This document shows positions 8,035-16,696 of a DNA stretch of 64,000 bases, in pieces (position 1 is the first letter of the stretch; every line of letters starts with the position of its first letter). Position numbers and translations under genes: made by a program. Under the pieces are notes generated by a model, which saw only the letters and a program-made list of their open reading frames with translations, did no database searches and was not told the origin of the DNA. Location of the stretch: NCBI RefSeq assembly GCF_014203955.1, contig NZ_JACHKA010000001.1:3942001-4006000 (forward strand), in the 5' to 3' direction. Source of the stretch: Sphingobium lignivorans (GTDB lineage: Bacteria > Pseudomonadota > Alphaproteobacteria > Sphingomonadales > Sphingomonadaceae).

Positions 8035-9237
8035 ATGGCAGAGAGGAGCCTTGCGGGGCAAGAGGGGGTTGGATTCGTACCGACCCGGTTGCGGCAGGGC
8101 CTTGCGCTGCTGGGCGCGTTGTTGCTGTCGGCGTGCGCCTCGGTCGTCCCGCGCACCGAACCGCCTCCGCCGCCCCCACCGCCAAAGACGGGCGATCTCG
8201 ATCTCGACAAGGGACTGCCCACCGACACGGAGCGGCATCGCGTCGCGCTGCTGGTGCCGCTGAGCGGGACCAATGCGGGCGTCGGCCGTTCCATCTCCAA
8301 TGCCACCACGATGGCGCTGCTCGACACCAAGACCGAGCGCCTGCGCGTCACCACCTACGACACCGGCAAGGGCGCTGCGGAAGCGGCGAAGCAGGCGGTG
8401 GCGGAAGGGAACCGGCTCATCCTTGGGCCGCTGACCGCTGACGAAGTGCGCGCCGCCGCGCCGGTCGCCCGGGCAGCGAAGGTCCCGATTATCAGCTATT
8501 CCAACGACGAGAGCGTGGCCGGAAATGGCGTGTTCCTGCTGGGCTACAGCCCCGAGCAGTCCGTGGAGCGCGTGGTCGGCTATGCTCGCTCGCGCGATCT
8601 CACCAATTTCGCCGCACTGGTGCCGCGCGGGGTCTATGGCGAGCGCGCGGGCGCCGCTTTCCTCTCGCGCGTGAAGGCGGCCGGCGGCACTGTCGTCGCG
8701 ATGGAAACCTTCGATCGGTCAGCTGCTTCGGTGCAGGCGGCGATCAAGCGCCTCGCGGCCAGTTCCAGCTACGATGCGCTGCTCATCGCGGATGTCGGGC
8801 GAATCGCGTTGCAGGCCGGGCCGCTCGTGCGGGCCAATGGCGGGGCCGATGTCCGCATCCTCGGCACGGAACTGTGGAATACGGAAACCGGCCTGACCAG
8901 CAGCACTGCCCTGCGCGGCGCCTGGTATGCCAGCGTCTCGGACAATCTCTACCGCACGCTTTCCAGCAAATATCGCGCATCCTTCGGCACGGCGCCCTAT
9001 CGGCTGGCCTCGCTCGGCTATGATTCGGTGTTGCTGGCCGTGCGAATCGCGGCGGACTGGAAGCCGGGCACGGCCTTCCCCGTCGGGCGCCTCACCGATC
9101 CGGAGGGTTTCTCCGGTATCGATGGCGCGTTCCGCTTCAGCCGGGACGGCATTGCCGAACGGGCGCTGGAAGTCACGGAGATCGGCGCCGGCGCCACCAG
9201 CGTCGTCGACCCCGCGCCCCGGGGCTTCGCGAAATAG
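8035..9237 (+). CDS. LpoA-like penicillin-binding protein activator lipoprotein
   Basis: 400-residue outer-membrane lipoprotein candidate with the periplasmic-binding-protein fold of the LpoA/YraM family, which in E. coli activates PBP1A. N-terminal hydrophobic segment LLGALLLSAC ends in a lipobox, with Cys near residue 34. A Pro stretch (PPPPPPPP) follows, then a type-1 binding-protein domain (VALLVPLSGTNAGVGRSISN, LILGPLTADEVRAAAP, DVRILGTELW). Alphaproteobacterial members lack the extra N-terminal TPR domain of enteric LpoA, and this length fits that. GAGGTGA precedes the ATG. A PBP1A-type synthase is encoded at 49.4-51.5 kb. Confidence 0.85.
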   Translation: MAERSLAGQEGVGFVPTRLRQGLALLGALLLSACASVVPRTEPPPPPPPPKTGDLDLDKGLPTDTERHRVALLVPLSGTNAGVGRSISNATTMALLDTKTERLRVTTYDTGKGAAEAAKQAVAEGNRLILGPLTADEVRAAAPVARAAKVPIISYSNDESVAGNGVFLLGYSPEQSVERVVGYARSRDLTNFAALVPRGVYGERAGAAFLSRVKAAGGTVVAMETFDRSAASVQAAIKRLAASSSYDALLIADVGRIALQAGPLVRANGGADVRILGTELWNTETGLTSSTALRGAWYASVSDNLYRTLSSKYRASFGTAPYRLASLGYDSVLLAVRIAADWKPGTAFPVGRLTDPEGFSGIDGAFRFSRDGIAERALEVTEIGAGATSVVDPAPRGFAK

Positions 9238-9394
9238 GCGAGGCTCCCCGGCGGGGACGGCTCGGAAGGGAACGGCGCGGGCCGGTGGAATGGCTTACAG
9301 TCCGCCGGTCGATCCGAGGGCCCGCCATGGCCCGGAAAACCGTTCTTTTTTTGCCGATCGGCGGCGGAGAAACCGGACAAAACAGGACACATAA

Positions 9395-9431
9395 AAACAG
9401 CACAGCCGCCGCCCTTGCCGGGGCGGCGGCT
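9395..9431 (-). terminator. Rho-independent terminator after the transaldolase-like gene
   Basis: An 11-bp GC stem (9404-9414 with 9421-9431, loop of six) lies just past the stop codon at 9439. On the minus strand it is followed by GTGCTGTTTTTATG, a short U-run. Good geometry for intrinsic termination. Confidence 0.7.
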
Positions 9432-9438
9432 GCGATCG

Positions 9439-10092
9439 TTACAGGATCGACTGGCCCGTCTTCGCCCAGTCGGCCGCGAAGGAAGCAAGGCCCTTGTCGG
9501 TCAGGACATGGTTGAACAGCGACTTGATGACTGCGGGCGGCGCGGTGATCACGTCGGCGCCGATCTTCGCGCATTCCAGCACATGGATGGGATGGCGCAG
9601 CGAGGCGGCGAGGATCTCGGTCTCGAAGCCATAATTGTCGTAGATCAGCCGAATGTCCTCGATGAGCTTCATCCCATCGAACCCGTTGTCGTCATGGCGG
9701 CCCACGAACGGGGAAATGAAGCTCGCGCCCGCCTTGGCCGCGAGCAGCGCCTGATTGGCCGAGAAGCAGAGCGTCACATTGACCATGCAGCCCTCTTCGC
9801 TCAGCGCCTTGCAGGTCTTGAGCCCGTCAATGGTGAGGGGCACCTTGATCGCGACATTGTCCGCGATCTTCCGCAGCACGGCGGCTTCCTTCATCATGGT
9901 TTCGTGGTCCAGCGCCACGACTTCGGCGGAGACGGGGCCGTCGACCAGCCCGCAAATCTCCTCCACCACTTCCAGAAACTTGCGGCCGGACTTGTGGATC
10001 AGGCTGGGATTGGTGGTCACGCCGTCCAGCAGGCCCGTCTCGGCGAGGTCCCGGATTTCGGCGGTGTCGGCTGTATCGACGAAGAATTTCAT
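9439..10092 (-). CDS. Transaldolase-like protein (fructose-6-phosphate aldolase family)
   Basis: 217-residue single-domain TIM-barrel class I aldolase of the TalC/FSA group. Start [23 protein letters not shown] and the Schiff-base Lys at about residue 83 (VAIKVPLT) are conserved, matching Lys85 of E. coli [16 protein letters not shown] and ILAASLRHP are further signature regions. Small proteins of this type are called either transaldolases or fructose-6-phosphate aldolases, and sequence alone does not settle which. Monocistronic, with its own terminator downstream, and divergent from priA. Confidence 0.88.
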   Translation of the reverse strand: MKFFVDTADTAEIRDLAETGLLDGVTTNPSLIHKSGRKFLEVVEEICGLVDGPVSAEVVALDHETMMKEAAVLRKIADNVAIKVPLTIDGLKTCKALSEEGCMVNVTLCFSANQALLAAKAGASFISPFVGRHDDNGFDGMKLIEDIRLIYDNYGFETEILAASLRHPIHVLECAKIGADVITAPPAVIKSLFNHVLTDKGLASFAADWAKTGQSIL

Positions 10093-10271
10093 GGTCGGCG
10101 CGCTCCTGTCTCTCAAATCGTGGGGCGCCTATAGCGAAGGGCGCGGCCCTGCGTAAGGAGATTGCGCCCGTCTTGCGCAGCCAGTGCAGGGGGGCCTGCG
10201 AGCATATATTCCGCGCGTGGCCGCCATGCGGGTTCCAAGGTCCGGGCTCAGCGCCTAACTAGGCAGCTTCG

Positions 10272-12440
10272 ATGACCCGCGCGCGCCTCATCCTGCTCAA
10301 TGCCGCTCTTGGCCCCCTCGACTACCGCGTGCCGGCAGGCATGTCGGTGGAGCCGGGCAGCATCGTCGTGGCGCCGCTCGGCCCCCGGCCCATGATCGGC
10401 GTGGTCTGGGAAGCCGAGCGCTTTCCCGATGTGCCCTCGGTGGGCGACAATCGCCTGCGGCCGCTGCTGGGCGTGCTCGATGCGCCGCCACTGCCCGCGC
10501 CGCTGCGGCGCCTGATCGAATGGACCGCTGCTTATTATCTGGCGCCGCACGCCGCGGTGCTGCGCATGGCGCTTGCCTCCATGTCCGCTCTGGAAGGCGG
10601 CAAGACCGTCATCGAATATCGGCCGAGCGGCGCCTTGCCGGAGAGGCTGACCGCGCAGCGCGCACAGGCGCTGGAGCGAATCGGCGAGCGGCAGGGCCTC
10701 GTGCGCGAGCTCGCGGCGATCGGCGATGTCAGCGACGCGGTCATTCGCGGCCTCATCAAGCAAGGCGCGCTCGAGGCCGTCGAGGTGTCGACCGACCTGC
10801 CCTTCCCCCGGCCCGACCCCGACCACGCCGCCATATCGCTGAGCCCGGGGCAGGAAGCCGCCGCGCAGCGCCTCGTCGAACAAGTGAGGTCCGGCGAATC
10901 CCATACCGTGCTGCTCGACGGCGTCACCGGATCGGGGAAGACGGAAGTCTATTTCGAGGCGATCGCGGAAGCGCTGAAGCAGGACCGCCAGACCCTCGTC
11001 CTGCTTCCCGAGATCGCGCTGACGGAACCTTTCCTCGACCGCTTCACCGCGCGCTTCGGCTGCGCGCCTGTGCCCTGGCACTCGGGCCTCAAGCAATCCG
11101 ACCGGCGGCGGGCATGGCGCGCCATTGCCGAGGGTGAGGCCGGCGTCGTCGTCGGCGCCCGCTCCGCTCTGTTCCTGCCCTATCGCAAGCTCGGCCTGAT
11201 CGTCGTGGACGAAGCGCACGAGACCAGCTTCAAGCAAGAGGAAGGCGTGCGCTACCATGCCCGCGACGTGGCGGTGATGCGTGGCCTCATGGAAAGCTGC
11301 CCGGTAGTGCTCGCGTCCGCCACGCCGGCCATCGAAACCCGCCATCAGGTGGAGCTGGGCCGCTATGAGGAAATCAAGCTCCCGTCCCGTTACGGCGGGG
11401 CAGAGCTGCCCGAGATCATCGGGGTAGACCTCACCCACGACCCGCCGGATCGCGGGCGCTGGCTGGCACCGCCGCTTGTCCAGGCCATGCGCGAGACGCT
11501 GGCGCGCGGCGAGCAATCGCTGCTATTCCTGAACCGGCGGGGCTATGCGCCGCTCACCCTGTGCCGCCATTGCGGCTACCGCTTCCAGTGCCCCAATTGC
11601 TCCGCCTGGATGGTCGAGCATCGCCTCACGCGGCGCCTTGCCTGCCACCATTGCGGTCATGAGGTCCCGACGCCGGACAGCTGCCCGGAATGCCATGAGA
11701 GCGACGCGCTCGTCGCCTGCGGCCCCGGGGTGGAGCGAATCGCGGATGAAGTGAAAGCGCTTTTCCCGGACGCGCGGACGGCCATCGTCACGTCTGACAC
11801 GCTCTGGTCGCCGGCCAGGGCGGCGGCGTTCGTAAGGGATGTGGCGGGCGGCGCGGTGGACATCATCGTCGGCACGCAGCTCGTCACCAAAGGCTATCAT
11901 TTTCCGGAACTGACGCTGGTCGGCGTCGTCGATGCCGATCTGGGCCTTGATGGCGGCGATCTGCGCGCGTCCGAGCGGACCTATCAGCAGATCGTGCAAG
12001 TGTCCGGCCGCGCCGGGCGGGGTGAGAAGCCCGGCCGGGTCTTCATCCAGACGCGTGCGCCCGATGCGCCGGTGATGCGCGCCCTGCTCGAAGGGGACGA
12101 CGCGGCTTTCTATGCGGCGGAAACGGCGAGCCGCCGCTCCGCCAACGCGCCTCCGTTCGGGCGATTCGCCGCGATCATCGTGAGCGACACGGACGCGGCG
12201 CTCGCACGGGAAACGGCGCGGCGTATCGGGGCTGCCGGACCCCGGCAGGAAGGACTGGAAATCTATGGACCGGCCGAAGCGCCGCTCGCCGTGCTGCGCG
12301 GACGGCACCGCTGGCGGTTGCTGGTGCATGCCCGACGCTCGATCGATCTGCAGGCCATCGTGCGGGACTGGCTCTCGGCGATCGACTGGAAAAGCAGCAC
12401 ACGCGTGAGCGTGGACGTCGATCCTTACAGCTTCGTTTGA
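10272..12440 (+). CDS. priA: Primosomal protein N' (replication restart helicase PriA)
   Basis: 722-residue 3'-5' helicase that recognises stalled forks and reloads the replisome. The N-terminal DNA-binding domain covers about residues 1-100. Walker A in LLDGVTGSGKTE (about residue 218) and DEAH in VVDEAHETSFKQEE (about 315) mark helicase domain 1. The zinc region has CRHCG, CPNC, CHHCG and CPEC pairs (about 430-480). Helicase domain 2 carries IIVGTQLVTKGYHFP and QVSGRAGRGEKPG. Full length and intact. It stands alone and converges on the Pro-rich gene. Confidence 0.96.
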   Translation: MTRARLILLNAALGPLDYRVPAGMSVEPGSIVVAPLGPRPMIGVVWEAERFPDVPSVGDNRLRPLLGVLDAPPLPAPLRRLIEWTAAYYLAPHAAVLRMALASMSALEGGKTVIEYRPSGALPERLTAQRAQALERIGERQGLVRELAAIGDVSDAVIRGLIKQGALEAVEVSTDLPFPRPDPDHAAISLSPGQEAAAQRLVEQVRSGESHTVLLDGVTGSGKTEVYFEAIAEALKQDRQTLVLLPEIALTEPFLDRFTARFGCAPVPWHSGLKQSDRRRAWRAIAEGEAGVVVGARSALFLPYRKLGLIVVDEAHETSFKQEEGVRYHARDVAVMRGLMESCPVVLASATPAIETRHQVELGRYEEIKLPSRYGGAELPEIIGVDLTHDPPDRGRWLAPPLVQAMRETLARGEQSLLFLNRRGYAPLTLCRHCGYRFQCPNCSAWMVEHRLTRRLACHHCGHEVPTPDSCPECHESDALVACGPGVERIADEVKALFPDARTAIVTSDTLWSPARAAAFVRDVAGGAVDIIVGTQLVTKGYHFPELTLVGVVDADLGLDGGDLRASERTYQQIVQVSGRAGRGEKPGRVFIQTRAPDAPVMRALLEGDDAAFYAAETASRRSANAPPFGRFAAIIVSDTDAALARETARRIGAAGPRQEGLEIYGPAEAPLAVLRGRHRWRLLVHARRSIDLQAIVRDWLSAIDWKSSTRVSVDVDPYSFV

Positions 12441-12452
12441 GAGAAGCACGAC

Positions 12453-12495
12453 GCAGCCGCCCGGCGGTGGGAGGGGGGTGGTGCCGGGCGGCTGC
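12453..12495. terminator. Perfect 13-bp inverted repeat between convergent genes
   Basis: Arms GCAGCCGCCCGGC and GCCGGGCGGCTGC pair perfectly around a 17-base loop made almost wholly of G and T. It sits 12 bases after the priA stop and 46 before the end of the convergent gene, so it probably terminates both. No U-run follows. The loop's G-tracts could alternatively form a quadruplex. Confidence 0.55.
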
Positions 12496-12541
12496 TCGAC
12501 CCTGTCAAAGGGCCGACTTGCGTTCGAATTTACTCCAGAGC

Positions 12542-13747
12542 TTATGTACGGGCAGGCTTCCAGCCCCGCGAGGGCGATGCGACTGGAGCACCGAAGCTGT
12601 AGACAGGCTGACGCGCGGGCTCGGCTGCCGGCGCCGGGGCGGGCGTGACCTGCGCCGGACGATGGGGCTCCTGCGTGGAGGCCACCGGGGGCGTACCCTG
12701 GCGGAGGAGGAAAGAGGCCCGACGCAGGCGCTGACGACGCGTGCGGAACGGATTCTCGGCAGAGGGCGCCTCGGCAACCATCGCCTCCAGCGCGCTGTCG
12801 CCCTTGAAATCCCTCGCCGGACTTGCCGCGCGCGCGGCAGCCGGGGCGGGTGCCGTAGCAGACGCCGTAGCAGACATAGCGGCGGGCTCGACCGGACGCG
12901 CGGCAGGGGCCACCGGCGACACCGGAACCGCGTCAGCCTGCGTCACCACGACCGGCTCATGCGCGGACGTAGGTGCAACATGATCGCGAGCGGGGACATA
13001 AGCCGGAGCAATGGCGTCTTCGCCGCGCTTGCGACGACGGAGCATCACGAGGCCGCCCGCGCCAAGGACGAGAACGGCACCGGCCGCGCCAAGAGCCCAA
13101 TAAGCGGTCTCGTCGCTCTCAGCCTGCTGCGGCGTTGCGGCCATGGTTTCTATCGCGGCCGGGCTCTCACCCGCGCCTTGTGGGACAACCGTCTCGTTCG
13201 GAACGTCAGGGGCGACCGTGGCCGCGAGCGGGGCCGGGGCTTCCTGTGTCTGGGCTGCTTCCTGGGTAGGGGTGGATTCGCGCGGGGCTTCAGCGGCCGG
13301 GGCGCTGGCTGAGCGCTGCGTGCCTTCACCCGACCGGGCCGTCGACGCGGGCGTTTCCGCACGCGGCGCAGCCGGCGCCTGGCGTGCTTCCGGGGCCGGG
13401 GCGTTCACCGCGGGCAGCGGCGGCGCAGCGACCGGAGCCGTTGAACTCATCGACGGCGCCGGAGCGGCCGTCGTCGCGACCGGCGGAGGCGCACTGGTGG
13501 CGGGCGCATTGGTCGTGGGCGCATTGTTGGTAACAGGGGGCAAAGTCGTCTGGGGCAGCGGGATGGGCTGGCTCGACTCTGCACGCGGCACCACGATCGA
13601 TGGCGCACCGGTTTGCGGGGCCGCGTCGGACGGCGCGGGCTCGGAAACCGGCGCCGCGACCTGCGCGACCCCAGTTGTTGAAAGGAGCGCCAATGCGGCG
13701 GCAATCGCCGTCGGCGCAGGGCGGATGAGGGGGGTGTGGTTCTTCAT
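12542..13747 (-). CDS. Pro/Ala-rich bitopic membrane protein, function unknown
   Basis: 401 residues, not recognised as a named family. A signal-like N-terminus (AIAAALALLSTTGVAQ) is followed by about 200 residues of low-complexity Pro/Ala/Thr. One transmembrane helix lies around residues 217-237 (YWALGAAGAVLVLGAGGLVML), with RRRKRG after it. About 160 residues follow, again Ala/Pro-rich, except for a basic ordered-looking motif near residue 333 (ENPFRTRRQRLRRASFLL). By the positive-inside rule the Pro-rich half is periplasmic and the basic motif cytoplasmic. The DNA has a perfect 12-bp tandem repeat at 12852-12875. Composition alone could mislead, but no better frame exists. Confidence 0.72.
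   Translation of the reverse strand: MKNHTPLIRPAPTAIAAALALLSTTGVAQVAAPVSEPAPSDAAPQTGAPSIVVPRAESSQPIPLPQTTLPPVTNNAPTTNAPATSAPPPVATTAAPAPSMSSTAPVAAPPLPAVNAPAPEARQAPAAPRAETPASTARSGEGTQRSASAPAAEAPRESTPTQEAAQTQEAPAPLAATVAPDVPNETVVPQGAGESPAAIETMAATPQQAESDETAYWALGAAGAVLVLGAGGLVMLRRRKRGEDAIAPAYVPARDHVAPTSAHEPVVVTQADAVPVSPVAPAARPVEPAAMSATASATAPAPAAARAASPARDFKGDSALEAMVAEAPSAENPFRTRRQRLRRASFLLRQGTPPVASTQEPHRPAQVTPAPAPAAEPARQPVYSFGAPVASPSRGWKPART
12852..12875. repeat. 12-bp perfect tandem duplication
   Basis: The unit GCCGTAGCAGAC occurs twice in tandem. It encodes a repeated Ser-Ala-Thr-Ala in the low-complexity cytoplasmic part of the bitopic protein, without shifting frame. Confidence 0.9.
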
Positions 13748-13840
13748 AGCAGGGCAAAAACTCCGCGTGGGGATGGCGGGTTGCTTCAGAGGGGCCCGTT
13801 TCGGGGCGATTTGTTGGATATGAGCGCCAGAATGACGCGT

Positions 13841-14881
13841 TCAGCCCTGCGACTCGCGGGAAAGGAGCGCCGCTTTCCGCTCCACGCCATAAGCATAGCC
13901 GCCCAGAGACCCATCGCTGCGCAGCACACGATGGCAAGGAACGAGCACGGCGAGACCGTTTCGACCGCAAGCCGACCCCGCCGCGCGGACGGCACCCGGC
14001 CGGCCTGCGGCGGCCGCAATCTGGGCATAGGTTCGCGTCTGCCCGGCCGGAATGGCGCGCAGGGCCGCCCAGACCGCTTGCTGGAAAGCCGTGCCCGCGA
14101 CGTCGACAGGCAAGTCGATCGAACGGGCCGGGTCATCCACCAATGCCACCACATCGCGGATCAGCGCCTCGAAATCGGCATCGGCTTCCACGATGCGCGC
14201 ATTCGGGAACCGTGCGCGCAGGTCTGTCGCGGTTTCGTCGAACGCGATGCGGCAAAGGCCGCGCGCGGTCGCCGCGACGAGCAGCGGGCCGAGCGAACTT
14301 TCGGCCAGCGCGAAGCGGATGACAGCGCCCTCTCCGCCCTTGCGCCAGGCGGACGGGCTCATCCCCAGCCGCGCCTGCGCATCGGCATAAGCGCGGCTGG
14401 GCGCTTCATAACCGGCTTCATAAATGGCGTCGGTGATCCGGCCTTGCCTGCCCAGTTCCTCCGCGAAGCGCCGCGCGCGCAATCCGCGCGCATAAGCGGC
14501 CGGCGAGACGCCCACCTCCCGGGTGAAGAGGCGCTGGAAATGGTGCGGCGCATAGCCAACCGCAGCGGCAAGCGCCGCGAGGGCAGGCGCACTCTCGCTG
14601 TCGCCCAGGATGGCGAGGGCCTGGTCGATCGCCCGCCGGTCCCGGCTCACCTCATCGGGCCGGCAACGCAGGCATGCACGATAGCCCGCCGCGCGCGCGG
14701 CTGCATTGTCCGGATAAAGCCGGACATGTTCCGGGCGCGGATGGCGGGCGGGGCAACTCGGCTTGCAATAGATGCCCGTGCTCGTCACCGCGATGACGAA
14801 CTGCCCGTCCTTGCTGCGATCACGCGCCTCGAAGGCCGCCAGTGCGGCTTTCTCGCCGAGCTCCTCGAGCATTGTGGGCAT
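13841..14881 (-). CDS. ada: Ada: methylphosphotriester/O6-methylguanine methyltransferase and regulator
   Basis: Bifunctional alkylation-repair protein of 346 residues from the chosen ATG. The N-terminal zinc domain has Cys at about 39, 43, 70 and 73, matching Ada Cys38/42/69/72, with the methyl-accepting Cys in YCKPSCPARHP. An AraC-type HTH covers about residues 90-185 (ALAAAVGYAPHHFQRLFTRE). The C-terminal O6-alkylguanine transferase domain has the active-site PCHRV, Cys near residue 316. All three parts are intact. An ATG at 14872 and an upstream one at 14920 are also possible. Expected to be self-activated by methylation damage. Confidence 0.94.
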   Translation of the reverse strand: MPTMLEELGEKAALAAFEARDRSKDGQFVIAVTSTGIYCKPSCPARHPRPEHVRLYPDNAAARAAGYRACLRCRPDEVSRDRRAIDQALAILGDSESAPALAALAAAVGYAPHHFQRLFTREVGVSPAAYARGLRARRFAEELGRQGRITDAIYEAGYEAPSRAYADAQARLGMSPSAWRKGGEGAVIRFALAESSLGPLLVAATARGLCRIAFDETATDLRARFPNARIVEADADFEALIRDVVALVDDPARSIDLPVDVAGTAFQQAVWAALRAIPAGQTRTYAQIAAAAGRPGAVRAAGSACGRNGLAVLVPCHRVLRSDGSLGGYAYGVERKAALLSRESQG

Positions 14882-15114
14882 GGCATCTGGTCCTGTGGTT
14901 GCGGGCCGCGAAACGATCAACGGCGCTCGCGGGGTTGACTATAGGCCGCAGCCCTTTGCCCGGACAACATGCGGATCGAACGGGCTTGCGATCCCGAAGG
15001 AACCGGGGCCTTGTCGTCGATGCCGGCGGCTCCCGCTTCCCATCGATTGCGATCAAAGCGGGCGCGTGCAAATTCCCCTGTTGGGGAAGCCGTGTCGACG
15101 CTAAGAAGCCCGGC

Positions 15115-16689
15115 ATGACGGCATGCTTCCACGGACCGCGCTCGCGCCTCATTGCGGCCCTTCTCCTCTCGTTCCTGATGCTCGTGCGGGCGCCTTCCGC
15201 TCATGCGGAAGTGCAGGACATTGCCGCGGCATCGCGCAGCGTGGTCCGCGTGGCACTGGTAGCCACCGATGGCGACAATGCCTATTTCGTCGGCCATGGC
15301 AGCGGCGTGGTCGTTGCGCCGGGGAGGGTCCTCACCAATGCGCATGTCGTCGAGCTCACCCGCAGCGAGCCGAACATCGTCATCGGCATCATCCCGCCCC
15401 AGGGCAAGAAGAGCTTTGGCGGCAAGGTCATCGCTTATTCGCCGGGGAACGACCTTGCCCTGATCGCCGTGGACGGCGCATCGCTGCCGATCGCCACATT
15501 CTTCACCGGCTCGCCGCAGGATGGCGACCAGGTGACGGCGATCGGCTATCCCGGGTCCGTGGACCGCGCGCAGGGCATGAGCCTCGAGGACATCATCCGG
15601 CCGATGGCGCCGGTGCGCACCTCCGGCACCGTGTCCGGCGGACGCGCCTCCAAACAGTTCGACACCGTGCTGCACACCGCGCCGCTCGCCTCCGGCAACA
15701 GCGGCGGACCGCTGGTCGACCAGTGCGGGCGCGTGGTGGGGCTCAACAGCTTCGGCTCGCTCTCGGAAGGCAGCGATGCCGAATATGGCTTTGCGGTCTC
15801 CAATCGCGAGATCGCCAGTTTCCTGCGTCAGGCGGGAATCCAGGCCGCCCGCTCCAGCGAGGCCTGCCGCTCGATGGACGAGATCGAGGCGGCGCAGGAA
15901 ATCGCCGACGAGCGTGCCCGCGCCGCGGCCGCCAAGCGCGCGAGCGACGCGGAAATGGCGCGGCGCGAACAGGTGATCGCTGCCCGCGCGCAGGCGCAGC
16001 AGGACGTGATTGCCCGGCGCGAGAACATGATGGCGCTTTCGGCCCTGCTGCTTGCCCTCGCGGTCGCCGCCGGCGGCATGGCGATGCTCGGCCAGTCCAA
16101 GGGCGATGTCACACGCACCCGCCGGTTCGGCGCCGCTGCGGGCTTCCTGACGCTGGCCGCGATCGCCGTCTTCCTGCTTCGCCCCGGTTTCGACAGCCCC
16201 AATGACGCAGAAGGGGACGCGACGAATGAAGCGGCCGGGCCCGACAACATGGCGGAAGCAGCCCCCGCAGCCTCCGGAGATCGCCTTTGCAAGCTCGATA
16301 CGAGCCTGAGCCGGGTGACCGTCTCGGAGACGCAGGACATGTCCTTCAACTGGCGGGCGGACGGCTGCGTGAATGGCCAGACACAATATGTCCGGGCCCA
16401 GGAGCAGTGGGTGCGGGTCCTCGTCCCCACCGACGACGCGGCGATCTCGGTGCGCCGCTTCGATCCCTCGATCGGCCGCTATCGCACCGACCAGTATCTG
16501 GTGGACGCCGAGACGCTCGAAAATGCGCGGACGATGCGCGATGGCCTCGCCCGGTCGGGCTGCACGACGGACCCGCAGAAGCTGGCGGAGCTTGCCGCCG
16601 CCCAGGCTGACATCCAGGCCCTGCTGCCGGCGCAGCCCAACGAGCGGCTCGTCTACCAATGCCAGGCTGCCGCGCGCGGCGAGCCCTGA
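15115..16689 (+). CDS. Periplasmic trypsin-like (S1/HtrA-type) protease with two C-terminal membrane helices
   Basis: 524 residues. Signal peptide about 1-28 (LIAALLLSFLMLVRAPSAHA). The chymotrypsin-fold domain has the full triad: His in LTNAHVV (about 79), Asp in GNDLALIAV (about 119) and Ser in SGNSGGPLVD (about 198). No PDZ domain follows. Instead there is a charged Ala/Arg/Glu helix (about 260-300), two hydrophobic segments (about 305-326 and 338-359), then a C-terminal ~160-residue domain with several Cys. ATG 15115 is chosen because it begins the signal peptide; the frame is open further upstream, but that part overlaps ada. Substrate unknown. Confidence 0.83.
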   Translation: MTACFHGPRSRLIAALLLSFLMLVRAPSAHAEVQDIAAASRSVVRVALVATDGDNAYFVGHGSGVVVAPGRVLTNAHVVELTRSEPNIVIGIIPPQGKKSFGGKVIAYSPGNDLALIAVDGASLPIATFFTGSPQDGDQVTAIGYPGSVDRAQGMSLEDIIRPMAPVRTSGTVSGGRASKQFDTVLHTAPLASGNSGGPLVDQCGRVVGLNSFGSLSEGSDAEYGFAVSNREIASFLRQAGIQAARSSEACRSMDEIEAAQEIADERARAAAAKRASDAEMARREQVIAARAQAQQDVIARRENMMALSALLLALAVAAGGMAMLGQSKGDVTRTRRFGAAAGFLTLAAIAVFLLRPGFDSPNDAEGDATNEAAGPDNMAEAAPAASGDRLCKLDTSLSRVTVSETQDMSFNWRADGCVNGQTQYVRAQEQWVRVLVPTDDAAISVRRFDPSIGRYRTDQYLVDAETLENARTMRDGLARSGCTTDPQKLAELAAAQADIQALLPAQPNERLVYQCQAAARGEP

Positions 16690-16696
16690 CCTCGGA

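Noticed and set aside
9316..9355. Weak hairpin plus T7 after the lpoA-like gene as a terminator
   Set aside because: Stem is only about four pairs; the T-run alone is not enough.
15073..15088. TTCCCC-TGTT-GGGGAA palindrome before the S1 protease
   Set aside because: Short, GC-rich and matches no known operator; likely chance.
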